From Arthrobacter glacialis (GTDB lineage: Bacteria > Actinomycetota > Actinomycetes > Actinomycetales > Micrococcaceae): a DNA stretch of 64,000 nt. This document shows, piece by piece, positions 27,871-36,530 of the stretch. Below the pieces are notes generated by a model. That model searched no databases, was not told the origin of the DNA, and saw only the letters and a program-made list of their open reading frames with translations. Location: contig NZ_PPXC01000007.1 in the NCBI RefSeq assembly GCF_002909445.1, positions 169,727-233,726 on the forward strand, in the 5' to 3' direction. The position numbers and the translations under genes were made by a program. Positions within the stretch are counted from its first letter, which is position 1. Every line of letters starts with the position of its first letter.

Positions 27871-28476
27871 ATGAATACTCAATTTGCTCATACACGCACC
27901 GCTAAGCTCATCGGGGTCAGCGCAGCCCTTGGATCGCTCTTCCTGGGACTCACTGCTTGCTCGCCGGCCGAGCCCAAAGAGGTCGCACTCTCAGCAACTG
28001 TTGCCGCCAGTGCTACACCAACGGCTGAAGCAGAACCCAGCGACTTCCCCGCCACCTTCTTGAGCGCCATCGACGGTGACACCGCCAAGGTCCAGCGTGT
28101 GAGCGAAAAAGATGGTTCAGCAGCGGGTGAGCCCATCTCGATCAATATCCTAGGTATCGACGCCCCCGAGATCGGCCAGTGCGGTGGGGATGAAGCTAAG
28201 GCTGAGTTCGAGCGCATCGTCAACCCACAAGCCCGCATCATCATCACCTTCGATGCGAAAGCGCCGCGGGAGGACAAAGGGTCGATTGCCCAGGCGTACA
28301 TCAGCTCAGGATCCTCGGACCTAGGTGAACGCCTGGTCAGTGCAGGATTCGCCGGAGCATGGCACGCAGAGGACGAAGTGGTGCCCACGCGATTCGAGAG
28401 CTACGAGAAGGCGGCAACCGCGGCTAAGAGCGAGAAGGCCGGCTCATGGGCCACCTGCGACACCGTGGGCCGCTAA
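27871..28476 (+). CDS. Thermonuclease-like (SNase) lipoprotein
   Basis: The ATG at 27871 follows AGGAGTT. The first ~30 residues are a signal peptide ending in the lipobox LTAC, so the protein is exported and lipid-anchored. After a linker come AIDGDTAKVQ, ILGIDAPEIGQCGGDEAKAEF and IAQAYISSG. These match the staphylococcal-nuclease fold signatures (DGDT, IDAPE, then a short acidic/basic pattern). SNase proteins cut DNA and RNA with Ca2+. The usual catalytic arginine after IDAPE is not obvious, so activity is uncertain. An outward-facing nuclease could attack incoming DNA. Confidence 0.8.
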   Translation: MNTQFAHTRTAKLIGVSAALGSLFLGLTACSPAEPKEVALSATVAASATPTAEAEPSDFPATFLSAIDGDTAKVQRVSEKDGSAAGEPISINILGIDAPEIGQCGGDEAKAEFERIVNPQARIIITFDAKAPREDKGSIAQAYISSGSSDLGERLVSAGFAGAWHAEDEVVPTRFESYEKAATAAKSEKAGSWATCDTVGR

Positions 28477-28495
28477 AACCGGCCTCGAAGCCACC

Positions 28496-28949
28496 TGTAC
28501 CGTTTTTGGGTAAAAAACGGTACATCACCCAAAACCCGCTCTGACCTGCGCAAACGCTGATTTCAGCTGAACAACCCAAAAGCCTGTACCGTTTCTGTTT
28601 TCAGAAACGGTACAGGCTTTTTTGTTGAGTTTCCGGGGCGAAACGACCCAAAAACACCCCTGTACCGTTTGTACCGGTTTTTCTCAGCCCAATGCGTGTG
28701 CGTGTGCGCAGGCGTGTGCGTGCGTACAGGAGGCACGTAATCGGCGGTACAAACGGTACAACTGACTGCTCAGAGGCTATATGGCCTGATCAGAAGAGGT
28801 TTTTGGTGTGTACCGTATTTATTTTGATTGATCTTAAAAATATAGACAAACACCCCCTTCGAGCCCTCAAAATCCCCGCCAATCCGGGCCTGAGCGAGCC
28901 CAGGAAAATGTACCGTATTTTTTTTGGAAGAAACGGTACAAACGGTACA
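28496..28949. repeat. Dense cluster of TGTACCGTTT / AAACGGTACA sites
   Basis: About twelve copies of a 7-10 bp half-site occur in 455 nt. They form IR pairs at 28496-28507 with 28513-28524 and at 28585-28594 with 28605-28614. Doubled sites lie at 28661-28676 (TGTACCGTTTGTACCG) and, as exact reverse complement, 28745-28760. Single TGTACCGTATTT sites lie at 28809 and 28909, and a doubled site at 28934-28949. A GT-rich tract lies between at 28694-28735. The density and symmetry suggest protein-binding sites such as iterons, a centromere-like site or operators. No rep or parB gene is adjacent. Confidence 0.75.
28578..28624 (+). terminator. Intrinsic terminator after the nuclease gene, built from the repeat
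   Basis: AAAAGCCTGTACCGTTTCTG, a four-T loop and the exact complement followed by six T residues. It is a textbook terminator on the plus strand and also contains one pair of the TGTACCGTTT half-sites. Confidence 0.85.
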
Positions 28950-29541
28950 AACTGCCGCCGGCGCCTCCCCGCTGTGTATCCGCTCCCCTGAGCCATCGGT
29001 CATGAACGCGCCTCTCCCCGGTGCGATCACACTTCCGGCCTCGCTCATGTTCGGCACCGACAGCCGCAGCCTCACCTACAGCGCTATGTTCCGATTTAAG
29101 GCTCTTGTTTCGCGCCACCCAACACCTACCGCCGATCACCAAACAGCGCTGCCTGATACCCCTCCTACGGCCGCCCGTTGTGCGTCAAGGGGTCAGATGG
29201 TCAAGGGAGCACTGCGTTTTGCATCTGGGAAGGCCATCTCGCAACTCATGGCACAGTGCTGTGAGCATTCGGTGGTTCGTTCAAGCAGGTTCTCAATACG
29301 GTGAGAGGAGCATTTCCAAATTCCATCTCCGGCAGTTTGGGTGGTGAGAGCACACTTACGGCGGTCGCGATTTCCGAATCGAAAATACCCTGTCCTCGAC
29401 TCATCCGGAGAATCCCTTTCAGTGGCCACGCGGCTCGGACTTTCACCTCCACTTCCAGACCAAGATCTGAGCGCTTTTCCTACCGGTCCGGCAGTCTATT
29501 CTGTCCGAGCCCGGTCTGGCCCCGCCTGGCTGAGGGCTTCT
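28950..29541. other. Region without a supported gene
   Basis: Open frames here are short and overlap on both strands without protein-like features. No transposase, HTH or membrane motif was recognised. Confidence 0.45.
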
Positions 29542-29894
29542 TCATTTCGAGGGATGGAGTGTTCCAATTTGGTGAGCATGGCGTTCACCGCAGAGCCAAC
29601 CGTAAAGCGAGGCTTCTTTGGCTTTTCCTCGGCGGAGCGGGCCTCGGGCGTTAGTCGCGATGAAATCCCCCAGCTCAGCCAGGCGCAGCCGCCAGTGGTG
29701 AGTAAGCCAGTCTGGCCTGCGGGCAGCTAGAGCAGCTTCGTGTGTGGCGCGAAGGTCCGGCATGTATCGCTCGCGTACTTGCAGCTGCCTGTGGAGCGCG
29801 GAGGTCCGACTCGTTCGGAGATTTCGCGGACGGCAATTCCAGCGGCATAAATCTGCTCCCACTCAGAGTGTCTCGACACTTCCCAACCTGGCAT
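29542..29894 (-). pseudogene. Frameshifted paralogue of the helicase-associated-domain protein at 35058
   Basis: Reading from the ATG at 29894 the minus strand gives HSEWEQIYAAGIAVREISER, like DEWDRMYAAGLPVPRIAEL of the intact gene. A frameshift near the end of this segment moves the match into another frame: LHRQLQVRERYMPDLRA, then LRLAELGDFIATNA and ASLYGWLCGERHAHQ, corresponding to HLAELRDFIATHG and AFLYGWLSDQRQAH. The frame then stops early at 29542 (ending HPSK), so the second half is missing. It is a decayed duplicate. Confidence 0.75.
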
Positions 29895-30475
29895 GCGTCC
29901 AAGTTAGGCCATGGGAGGTGTTTTGTCAGCGGCCGTGCCAGTCGCTGCGTTTGACCCGTTGGATTAGATCAGCCGGGAACCACTCCAAGTGGTGACTGCC
30001 CGCGTCATCCCATCAGCCAATGAGGCCATAAGAGCTCGTGTAGGCGAACGCGTGGCCATACATATTGTTCACCTTCACTAGGGGTTTTCCTCAGATCGGG
30101 AAGCGGCGTGTAGCCCCGTCAGTGGGTTTCGGGTGGCGGCTCTCGGCGTCGATGATGGCCATAAGAATTGCATTGCTGTCAGGATCAAACTTATTCACGA
30201 GAATAGTATGTGTTCAGGGTCTGACATAGAACAGATAATCCATATTGATCTCACCTACCCTCATGCATGTCACCGGAACCCTGGAGTACATGGATGCAGA
30301 AAGCATCAAGGGCATAGGGGTGGGCGCCGGGCATCGACACACTTTTTCAGGGCCGGCATATGGCGCTCTGAAAGAGGAGGTCAAGTCTGGGCGGTTTCAG
30401 AAGGACTCTCGCCCGGAACGTAGGGTTCCCACAAGTCTGCTAGGTTTTTGCGAACAGTCAGTGTAAATTCTGGAC
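29895..30475. other. Region without a supported gene
   Basis: About 580 nt upstream of the membrane-protein gene. Short overlapping frames only; no motif, repeat or RNA structure was recognised. Confidence 0.45.
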
Positions 30476-31450
30476 ATGCCTCCCACCGAACTAACTGCTC
30501 TTGCCGCGCGCCTAGGACTAGAACTAGATGAAGGTGAAGGTGAAGAACTCACCCAGGAAGCAATTAAGAAAGCTATCACGCGCGAACTTGGCGGCTTGCA
30601 AAGTGCTACAAACTCACAATTTAAGCACCAGCGGCAAGTAGTTCTCACAAGTGCCCTGGGTGAGCTTGAGGCCGCTGCCGCTACACCGTCACCGGCCTCA
30701 ACAGAACTAGTTCCCATCACACTCGTGAGTCAGATGATGGAAATCATCCAAAAGAATGCTGCCCCAGCCATCGCCCCGGCCCCGGCCATCGCCCCGCCTC
30801 GTCCAGATCCAATCTCGACGATGAGGACAAACGTCAAGGCCACGGCCACCAAAGCATCGTCTGATTTCACAAAAAAACGGGCGCTACCGTTCGCTGGGGC
30901 GGGTGGATTAGTAGTTGCCGCCTACGGATTTAGGACCTACTTCAATGTCGGGGATGTAGAATTACCACCGACCCTCTTCTACCCCCTTTTTGGGCTAGCG
31001 ACATTCTTCATCGTTGCTGGATACGCCTTGTCTTGGGCGGCTCAGCGAAAAGCCGACCGCTTCCTGCGGGCACTCTATGATCCTGACATTCAAGAAGAGG
31101 CCTTGGATAGCACCGCAGGGGAATCCGCAGACTATTTCGGTGACCATAGCCCCAGAGAGTTTGACAACGACGGAGCGAGTGGAAGCACAGAGTGGGCTCT
31201 TGCCGAAGAGACTGGCAGCTTCATCATCAATCGCGGCATGTATCGGGAAAATCTCATCTCCGCCGCAGACAGAAGATCTCGCGGTAGGTCTGCTTTCACA
31301 GATATTCTGTCCACGATAGACATGGATGCTGCGGCTGATGACGCTACAGGGCTGGCATTAGATCGCTTGATCGAGCTAAAGATCATAGAGCCAGTCGTTT
31401 ACCGACGCCGCCAAGGGTTCAGGCTCATTCCCTGGCAGACCCATCACTGA
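30476..31450 (+). CDS. Hypothetical membrane protein with two central membrane segments
   Basis: The 324-residue protein begins with a helical region (LTALAARLGLELDEGEGEEL) and an Ala/Pro-rich linker (PAIAPAPAIAPP). Two hydrophobic segments follow: LPFAGAGGLVVAAYGF and LFYPLFGLATFFIVAGYAL. The C-terminal ~130 residues are soluble and end with a short helical module (GLALDRLIELKIIEPVVYRR). Both long tails would lie on the same side of the membrane. No known domain is recognised. It appears monocistronic. Confidence 0.65.
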   Translation: MPPTELTALAARLGLELDEGEGEELTQEAIKKAITRELGGLQSATNSQFKHQRQVVLTSALGELEAAAATPSPASTELVPITLVSQMMEIIQKNAAPAIAPAPAIAPPRPDPISTMRTNVKATATKASSDFTKKRALPFAGAGGLVVAAYGFRTYFNVGDVELPPTLFYPLFGLATFFIVAGYALSWAAQRKADRFLRALYDPDIQEEALDSTAGESADYFGDHSPREFDNDGASGSTEWALAEETGSFIINRGMYRENLISAADRRSRGRSAFTDILSTIDMDAAADDATGLALDRLIELKIIEPVVYRRRQGFRLIPWQTHH

Positions 31451-31679
31451 CGTGTCCCACTTCCAAGGAAGCGGGACTCCCCCGCCAATGAAATATTGTC
31501 ATTTTCAAAAGCCGTCTGTACTGATGATTCCCGAGCCCGCAGCGTCCCATCGGTACGGCTCGGAGGGCTGATCCCGAGCTTGCCTCCGGGCATAAGTGAA
31601 CCCCACGAGCCGGCGCTCCGGCAGGAAGATCCTCATGTGCTTCGCGAATCTTCTCACTTTCGTGGCCTCCGGATGGAAC

Positions 31680-31930
31680 AAACTACCGGAAACGGCAGCC
31701 TTCATCAGGCTAGAGCTCGGTCACTCATCCGCTCTGGAAGAACTCCTGAACAACGAGTGCGGGACTCTTGAGATCCTTGAACGGGCTCGTCTCGTCAGCT
31801 CCAAAAACGTGTCGTACTCTGGCGCCAGGGGGTGACCGTCCGTGACATAGGCACGGTCCTTGGCGTCTCCATCAGCGAGCACAGCAAGTTATCAGCCACT
31901 AGACTGCTTCCGCAATCACAGGCTCGGTAC
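31680..31930 (+). pseudogene. Possible frameshifted HTH-protein remnant
   Basis: One frame reads LEELLNNECGTLEILERARL; the next frame continues RVVLWRQGVTVRDIGTVLGV. Together they resemble a small helix-turn-helix regulator of the kind at 36124-36369 (TWANIAAILGTS). A frameshift near 31800-31830 separates the two parts. A hairpin and a dispersed repeat follow. The match is short, so this is tentative. Confidence 0.35.
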
Positions 31931-31999
31931 AGCACTAAGACTGGGCGCGACGGCTTTGAACAAGCGCTTCCATGGCAATGGAGAAGCAGCCTTGAAAGA

Positions 32000-32102
32000 A
32001 GAAGGGCCCCACATAAGGTGCGGGGCCCTTCTCTAACTGATCTCTATCCAATGGTGCCTAATCGCTTTCGCAACCAGAGGGACGTTACCCAGAGGCATCT
32101 AT
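32000..32102. repeat. Hairpin plus 69-bp dispersed repeat, copy 1
   Basis: AGAAGGGCCCC and GGGGCCCTTCT form a hairpin at 32000-32032. The next bases, 32034-32102, share long identical stretches (for instance GCCTAATCGCTTTCGC) with 35762-35830, where they again follow a hairpin. The two copies lie exactly 3,728 nt apart and frame the OGG-like/GIY-YIG/zinc-ribbon/HA genes. Confidence 0.7.
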
Positions 32103-32202
32103 CTACGATGATCATAATGTGGCGCCGTCAAATAATTCAAACCCTGCCCGTACGCAACGGCACCTGTGCCTAAAGGTCGGTGCCTGGCCATAGTCTGAAG
32201 TC

Positions 32203-32910
32203 ATGTCGACCATCGCACCCGTTCAAGCCCCCAGTGACCTGACTGAATTCATCCAGGCGAATCCCCGGAGCCAGGCCATCGACCAGCATGGTTTCGATCT
32301 GAACCTCAAGTACTGGAATAGCCACATCGGGCACCTTCCGGGCGTACCCGTCCGTGGCATTGGCGGCGATACTGAGCGAGGTCGCGTCAGCCGCGGGTCA
32401 TTGTTTGCCATGGCCGACCCTGCCTGTGAGGACGAATCCTACGAGGCTGCCTACGCACTTCTCTGGCACACCCTCGCTTGGGGAACTGGTTCAAGCCACA
32501 GAAACACCAAACAAGGCATAGCGTCAGTAGAGCAGGACGTGTCTGGCATCGGAAGTGCACTGCGTCTTGCGGCTTCTCTGTCGCGAACAGATCCCGAAGC
32601 GGACTTCAGGACACTGCAACCCAACAGACCGTTGATCAAATCTTTGGGACCGAACTTCTTCACGAAGTACCTATACTTCGCCGGCGCCGGCAACCCTGAG
32701 CATCGATGCCTCATCGTCGACAATCGAGTCTTGGCAACCCTGAGTCGATACACCGAAGAACCGCTAACCCCCAAGCACGGCAGCGGCTACGGATACAAGA
32801 CTTACTCAACTGCGATTGAACTCATGGTCGACTGGGCCACACAGCTCTCCACGACGGACCGCCAAGTCGGCTTCGACGAGATTGAACGTTGGGCCTTTGC
32901 GGCCCGTTAG
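32203..32910 (+). CDS. OGG-like DNA glycosylase-fold protein (putative)
   Basis: The 235-residue protein contains PLIKSLGPNFFTKYLYFAG, a helix-hairpin-helix-like segment seen in OGG-fold proteins, followed by RCLIVDNRVLATL, where the Asp fits the position of the HhH-GPD catalytic aspartate (VD-x-x-V). 8-oxoguanine glycosylases remove oxidised guanine; bacterial proteins of this short divergent type are mostly uncharacterised. It precedes the GIY-YIG nuclease gene by 18 nt on the same strand, so the two form an operon. That pairing suggests a base-recognition step followed by strand cleavage. No strong ribosome site precedes the start. Confidence 0.55.
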   Translation: MSTIAPVQAPSDLTEFIQANPRSQAIDQHGFDLNLKYWNSHIGHLPGVPVRGIGGDTERGRVSRGSLFAMADPACEDESYEAAYALLWHTLAWGTGSSHRNTKQGIASVEQDVSGIGSALRLAASLSRTDPEADFRTLQPNRPLIKSLGPNFFTKYLYFAGAGNPEHRCLIVDNRVLATLSRYTEEPLTPKHGSGYGYKTYSTAIELMVDWATQLSTTDRQVGFDEIERWAFAAR

Positions 32911-32928
32911 AAAGCAAGGAACTCTCCA

Positions 32929-33798
32929 ATGACGACAACACTCACGCAACCGCATCCATCACCGACGTTTGAAGGTTCCCTGACTATGGGGAATCTTTTT
33001 GCGGCGGCAGGAATTGATCCGAGCCAGATTTTGCTCCTGCGACACACCAATCTCAAGCCCGGCCCTAACGGGCCCGAGGACCTCACCCCCGCGAAAATCT
33101 TGGCCTTTGTACGAATTCAGGCGGTCTCGGGCAGCAAATTTCCTCAGAAGCCCCCTTCCGTTTGGCTGAACTTTACGGCCGCTGGCGGAAACCGCTGTAG
33201 GTTCATTGGCGCCTACGAGAACAACGGCGAAGTCGTGGCCGAACGAACTGAGACGGACCGCTTCTACGACCTGACCCCGTCCCCGTGCCTGGCCTCTTTC
33301 AAGGACCGGCTGGTCATCGATTGGACTGGCGGTACGATCAACTGGGCCAGAGCTGGCGGGGCTGCTGTCGGCTTCCCCGTGACTGAAATCGCTGATGCCC
33401 AGGCACCTGTGTTTCCTGGCTTCGATCAGCTGATTCTCTCCTTCAACGAACTGCAATCGGTCATGGAGGACTCCCGCTATGAGAGCTGGCGTCAGGTTCT
33501 CAAATCTGTGCAGGGAATTTACCTGATCTCCGACACTAAGGAAGGAAAGCTCTATGTAGGAAAGGCAGACGGTAGTGAGCGGATTCTGGGGCGCTGGAGC
33601 GCCTATGCGAAGACCGGACACGGCGGCAACGTCGCGTTCCGTGAGCTGAATGGGGTGGATATGACCCACCGGAACCATTTTCAGTTCAGCATCCTGCGGG
33701 TTTTCAGCCCAGGGGCATCAACGGCAGAAATCGATGCAGCTGAGACTCACTACAAGCGGGCGCTGCTCAGCCGTCAGTTCGGACTGAACCGAAATTAG
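32929..33798 (+). CDS. GIY-YIG nuclease domain protein
   Basis: The 289-residue protein follows AAGGAA. The C-terminal ~95 residues show GIYLI near 196, LYVGKADGSERILGRWSAY (the YIG-equivalent and catalytic Arg region) and a final ETHYKRALLSRQFGLNRN, which matches the E...K...SR.GLN.N ending of one GIY-YIG group. The first ~180 residues form a separate domain (VRIQAVSGSKFPQKPPSVWL, CRFIGAYENNGE), perhaps for target recognition. GIY-YIG enzymes cleave DNA with a divalent metal. It is cotranscribed with the OGG-like gene, and together they make a candidate two-gene defence or repair cassette. Confidence 0.8.
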   Translation: MTTTLTQPHPSPTFEGSLTMGNLFAAAGIDPSQILLLRHTNLKPGPNGPEDLTPAKILAFVRIQAVSGSKFPQKPPSVWLNFTAAGGNRCRFIGAYENNGEVVAERTETDRFYDLTPSPCLASFKDRLVIDWTGGTINWARAGGAAVGFPVTEIADAQAPVFPGFDQLILSFNELQSVMEDSRYESWRQVLKSVQGIYLISDTKEGKLYVGKADGSERILGRWSAYAKTGHGGNVAFRELNGVDMTHRNHFQFSILRVFSPGASTAEIDAAETHYKRALLSRQFGLNRN

Positions 33799-33854
33799 TC
33801 GCATGATCGCTAATTGTGACTTCTGGGGCTCGTATTAGCTGACGAGATTGTTTA

Positions 33855-34697
33855 CTATTCGCTGATGAATTCATGAACGGCCACCCAATCGGATCTCCAA
33901 CCACAACCTGCACACACATCTGATTCCTGATATGTATTTGCATCAACGTCATGTTTGAGCTCATTGTGCAGTCGGTAGGATTCACAACGAGGGCAGCGGC
34001 TCGGTGAACCCATTTCTTGTCGGTGGATCAGCTTCCCGAAGGTCGTGATGAGATGCGACGTTGCCTCCAACACAAGGTCCGCTTCCATTGGGGTGGCGTT
34101 GGAATAGTGCTGAAGCCAAACTGTGAGATCCCAGGTTCTGTCGACCAATGCCTTCACGTAAGACCTTAGGCGATCTTCAGTCAGGCGATCGGCGAAAATG
34201 TTTGCCCATCCTTTGAAGTCGGCGACCTTGGGAGGTTCAGCTACTTCACCGACCCATGGGTCGGCTTGGTGGGCCTTTACCAAGGCGATGAGCGAGTCTC
34301 TGCACTTGATACCTACTGACTGAAAGTCTTCTGATTCAGAGGCGCTATTCATAGTCTCCAAAGCATCGCGGAACCTTCTCCACGCCGCGGAAATATGTTT
34401 TTCATGCTCGCCATCAATTTCCATACGACTGCGCTCAGCGAGGAAATCACCGAGCCCAATATGGAAGATGAGGGCTTGCTGCGCATTCGGAAAATCATTT
34501 TGGAGATAGAGGTTCATTGGTTCCGTGATAACCCACCATCTCGTTTCAGTGCAGTGCACGTCGAACACATCATGGACCCTGCCCTGTATTCGCTTGGATT
34601 GAACCTTTTGAACTAGGGTTACTTGGTCTTCTTGAGGTGATTCCAAGTTCACATAGTCACGAACAGCGCGTTCGGCTGGTCCCATTTCAACGGTCAT
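33855..34697 (-). CDS. Hypothetical protein with C-terminal zinc ribbon
   Basis: The 280-residue protein starts after GGGAGAAG. It is soluble, with a mostly helical middle (GWANIFADRLTEDRLRSYVK, WDLTVWLQHYSNA). The C-terminal ~60 residues contain CPRCESYRLHNE and CAGCGWRSDW, two CxxC pairs that form a zinc ribbon. Such ribbons usually bind nucleic acid or protein. No known family is recognised. It is convergent with the GIY-YIG gene and lies inside the segment framed by the dispersed repeat. Confidence 0.65.
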   Translation of the reverse strand: MTVEMGPAERAVRDYVNLESPQEDQVTLVQKVQSKRIQGRVHDVFDVHCTETRWWVITEPMNLYLQNDFPNAQQALIFHIGLGDFLAERSRMEIDGEHEKHISAAWRRFRDALETMNSASESEDFQSVGIKCRDSLIALVKAHQADPWVGEVAEPPKVADFKGWANIFADRLTEDRLRSYVKALVDRTWDLTVWLQHYSNATPMEADLVLEATSHLITTFGKLIHRQEMGSPSRCPRCESYRLHNELKHDVDANTYQESDVCAGCGWRSDWVAVHEFISE

Positions 34698-35057
34698 TGT
34701 AGGCTTCTCCCATTTTGTTGTTGCTAAGAGCCTAAGTCACATCAGACGTCATAGTGGCAGGACGGGCGCAAACTGTCATCTCGGCCCCTTTCAAAGCCAG
34801 AATAGGTCGGAATCCTGGTCATCTTGAGCGACGCAAGTGCCGTGAACCGAGCCATGTCGGAACGCGTGGCCAACTCTGGACACAGCCAGGGCTGACTCGC
34901 GAATCCTGGCTCTCACAAGCTGGGCCATGAGGTTGAAACCTGCTGCCCTTAGCCTCATTTGATTCCGTGAGTGCAAGATTCCATTCCCAAGGCCGTGCGC
35001 GGGTAAGTCAGCACGGCTAGGCTAGGCCCAATCGACGATACTTGGAGAGGGACGCCG
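34698..35057. other. Intergenic region, no supported gene
   Basis: 360 nt between divergent genes; promoter sites for both are expected here. Open frames are short and unconvincing. Confidence 0.45.
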
Positions 35058-35705
35058 GTGATACAGATCGCTGACTCGAATCACGACGAGTGGGACCGGA
35101 TGTACGCTGCTGGCCTCCCGGTTCCCAGAATCGCCGAGCTGACTGGCTCCCGCGTCGGGACAATCCATCGGCATCTGGAGTGCCGCAGGAACATTGATCC
35201 TGACCTGGCTGCCGCCCGCGCGACAGCACCTCGAGGACCCTCCAAGGTGTGGCACAGGCATCTGGCCGAGCTTCGAGACTTCATCGCTACCCACGGCTGC
35301 TATCCCACAATCCACGGGGTGGCGGACCGTGAGGCGTTTCTCTACGGGTGGCTTTCGGACCAGCGCCAGGCGCACTTGGCACAGACCTTGGGATGGGCGA
35401 AGGCCCGCGAGATGGGGATACTGGGCGATTGGATCACGACAGATCTGGAGCGAGAGTGGGATCGGCGATGGCGGGAACAGTTTGACAGAGTGGTTGAATT
35501 CGTCGCCGAGCATGGTCGCCTACCTAGACATCCGAAGACTACGACCGAGGCAGAACATGTGCTGGGAATTTGGATGGCCACACAGCACCACAAGACACTT
35601 CACCAAGAGATACTGCCCTGGCGGTTGGAAGCGCTCAACAATGCCTTGCCGGGGTGGAGGAAGACGGCGGAGGTGACATTGAGTGAAGAGCTGCACGAAC
35701 AGTAA
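35058..35705 (+). CDS. Helicase-associated (HA) domain protein
   Basis: The GTG start follows GGAGAGGGA at good spacing. The N-terminus (LPVPRIAELTGSRVGTIHRHL) looks like a small helix-turn-helix. Residues about 70-200 contain two helicase-associated repeats with Trp anchors: WHRHLAELRDFIATHGCYP...FLYGWLSDQR and RRWREQFDRVVEFVAEHGRLP...LGIWMATQ. HA repeats are usually found at the C-terminus of helicases and in free-standing actinobacterial proteins, and probably bind DNA. A frameshifted partial copy lies at 29542-29894. Confidence 0.8.
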   Translation: MIQIADSNHDEWDRMYAAGLPVPRIAELTGSRVGTIHRHLECRRNIDPDLAAARATAPRGPSKVWHRHLAELRDFIATHGCYPTIHGVADREAFLYGWLSDQRQAHLAQTLGWAKAREMGILGDWITTDLEREWDRRWREQFDRVVEFVAEHGRLPRHPKTTTEAEHVLGIWMATQHHKTLHQEILPWRLEALNNALPGWRKTAEVTLSEELHEQ

Positions 35706-35733
35706 CCTCCACTGCAGTGTCCCCAAAGCAGAA

Positions 35734-35830
35734 CAGCCCACACTAAGTGTGGGCTGCTCTGTAACTAATCTCTAGCCAACGCTGCCTAATCGCTTTCGCG
35801 AACAGAGGGACGTGATCCGTTGGTATCTGT
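35734..35830. repeat. Hairpin plus 69-bp dispersed repeat, copy 2
   Basis: CAGCCCACACT and AGTGTGGGCTG form a hairpin at 35734-35756 that may terminate the HA gene. The following 35762-35830 is the second copy of the dispersed repeat at 32034-32102, with about three quarters of positions identical by eye. Confidence 0.7.
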
Positions 35831-36123
35831 GTAGCCCCTCCTACGCTAGAGCCTTCGTCACGTCGTAGCCGGCGGACTCCGAGAACCATTCCCTTTCGTG
35901 CACTGTCGTAACTCCAGGTGGCGCGGACCTGGCTGGTCAGCTGTCCTGAACGTCAGATATCGGTGCGGCACACCCTCGTAGACATTGGCCCAGCGTCTCC
36001 GTGGCCGTCAAAGACGGCCCGGGAGTCCGTGGGATAGATTTCCAATCTCACGAAAGGCCACACCATGAAGGGCAGAACCCACAATCGTCTCCGCCAGCAA
36101 CTCCCTACCGATTTGTTTCAGGC

Positions 36124-36369
36124 ATGAGCGCCGAAAGCAACGCCCGGTCCCATGCTGAGCAATTTCATTGGTGGCGCGGCAACCCTGAGATGACCCAGGA
36201 CGAAGCCGAACTGCGCGATTTTATGGCCCTGAGAGATGCTGCTGAGCAGTTGATCGCCCTGCGGGTGCAGGACATGCGCGAAGACGATGACATGACTTGG
36301 GCAAACATCGCAGCCATCCTGGGTACCAGCGCGCAAGCCGCCCGTGTCCAGTACGCCGGGAAGGAATAA
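36124..36369 (+). CDS. Small HTH-like protein
   Basis: The 81-residue protein starts at the ATG of MSAESNARSHAEQFHWW; a longer frame back to 36001 does not look coding. The C-terminal half, LIALRVQDMREDDDMTWANI followed by AAILGTSAQAARVQY, resembles a compact helix-turn-helix of the kind TW-x-x-I-A-x-x-LG-x-S-x-Q-A. A strong terminator follows within 25 nt of the stop. It may be a regulator of neighbouring cargo. Confidence 0.6.
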   Translation: MSAESNARSHAEQFHWWRGNPEMTQDEAELRDFMALRDAAEQLIALRVQDMREDDDMTWANIAAILGTSAQAARVQYAGKE

Positions 36370-36391
36370 CAAGCGGCACATCCACTTCTGG

Positions 36392-36432
36392 CTAGAGACC
36401 CCGAGGCAATCGCCTCGGGGTCTCTAGCTTTT
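36392..36432 (+). terminator. Intrinsic terminator
   Basis: CTAGAGACCCCGAGGC, loop AATC, exact 16-bp complement, then CTTTTG. It ends the small HTH gene. Confidence 0.88.
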
Positions 36433-36464
36433 GTGGGCGAGGAGACAGGCCCAAATCCCTTTGC

Positions 36465-36530
36465 TCAACCATCCACGCCAGGGTCGCGTCGCACCTCGTC
36501 GGCCGCTACCGTCTGGCGGCTGAGGAACCA
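36465..36530 (-). pseudogene. 3' end of a third copy of the tandem 98-residue gene family
   Basis: The minus strand reads RQTVAADEVRRDPGVDG and then TGA at 36465-36467. This matches the C-terminus of the genes at 38423 (TATADEIGRDLGVDG) and 39257 (TMPADEVRRDLGLDG), and the DNA downstream (TTTGCTCAACCATC...) is also conserved. The rest of the gene is missing. Confidence 0.7.

Noticed and set aside
28694-28735. GT-rich tract as a separate functional element
   Set aside because: It is low-complexity sequence between the doubled repeat sites; nothing distinguishes it from chance apart from location.
28496-28949. Possible CRISPR array
   Set aside because: The repeat units are 7-16 bp, in both orientations and irregularly spaced; there are no equal spacers and no cas gene.
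31505-31705. Minus-strand 66-codon frame (MKAAVSGSLFHPEATK...)
   Set aside because: No ribosome site or domain, and it lies across the possible HTH remnant on the other strand.
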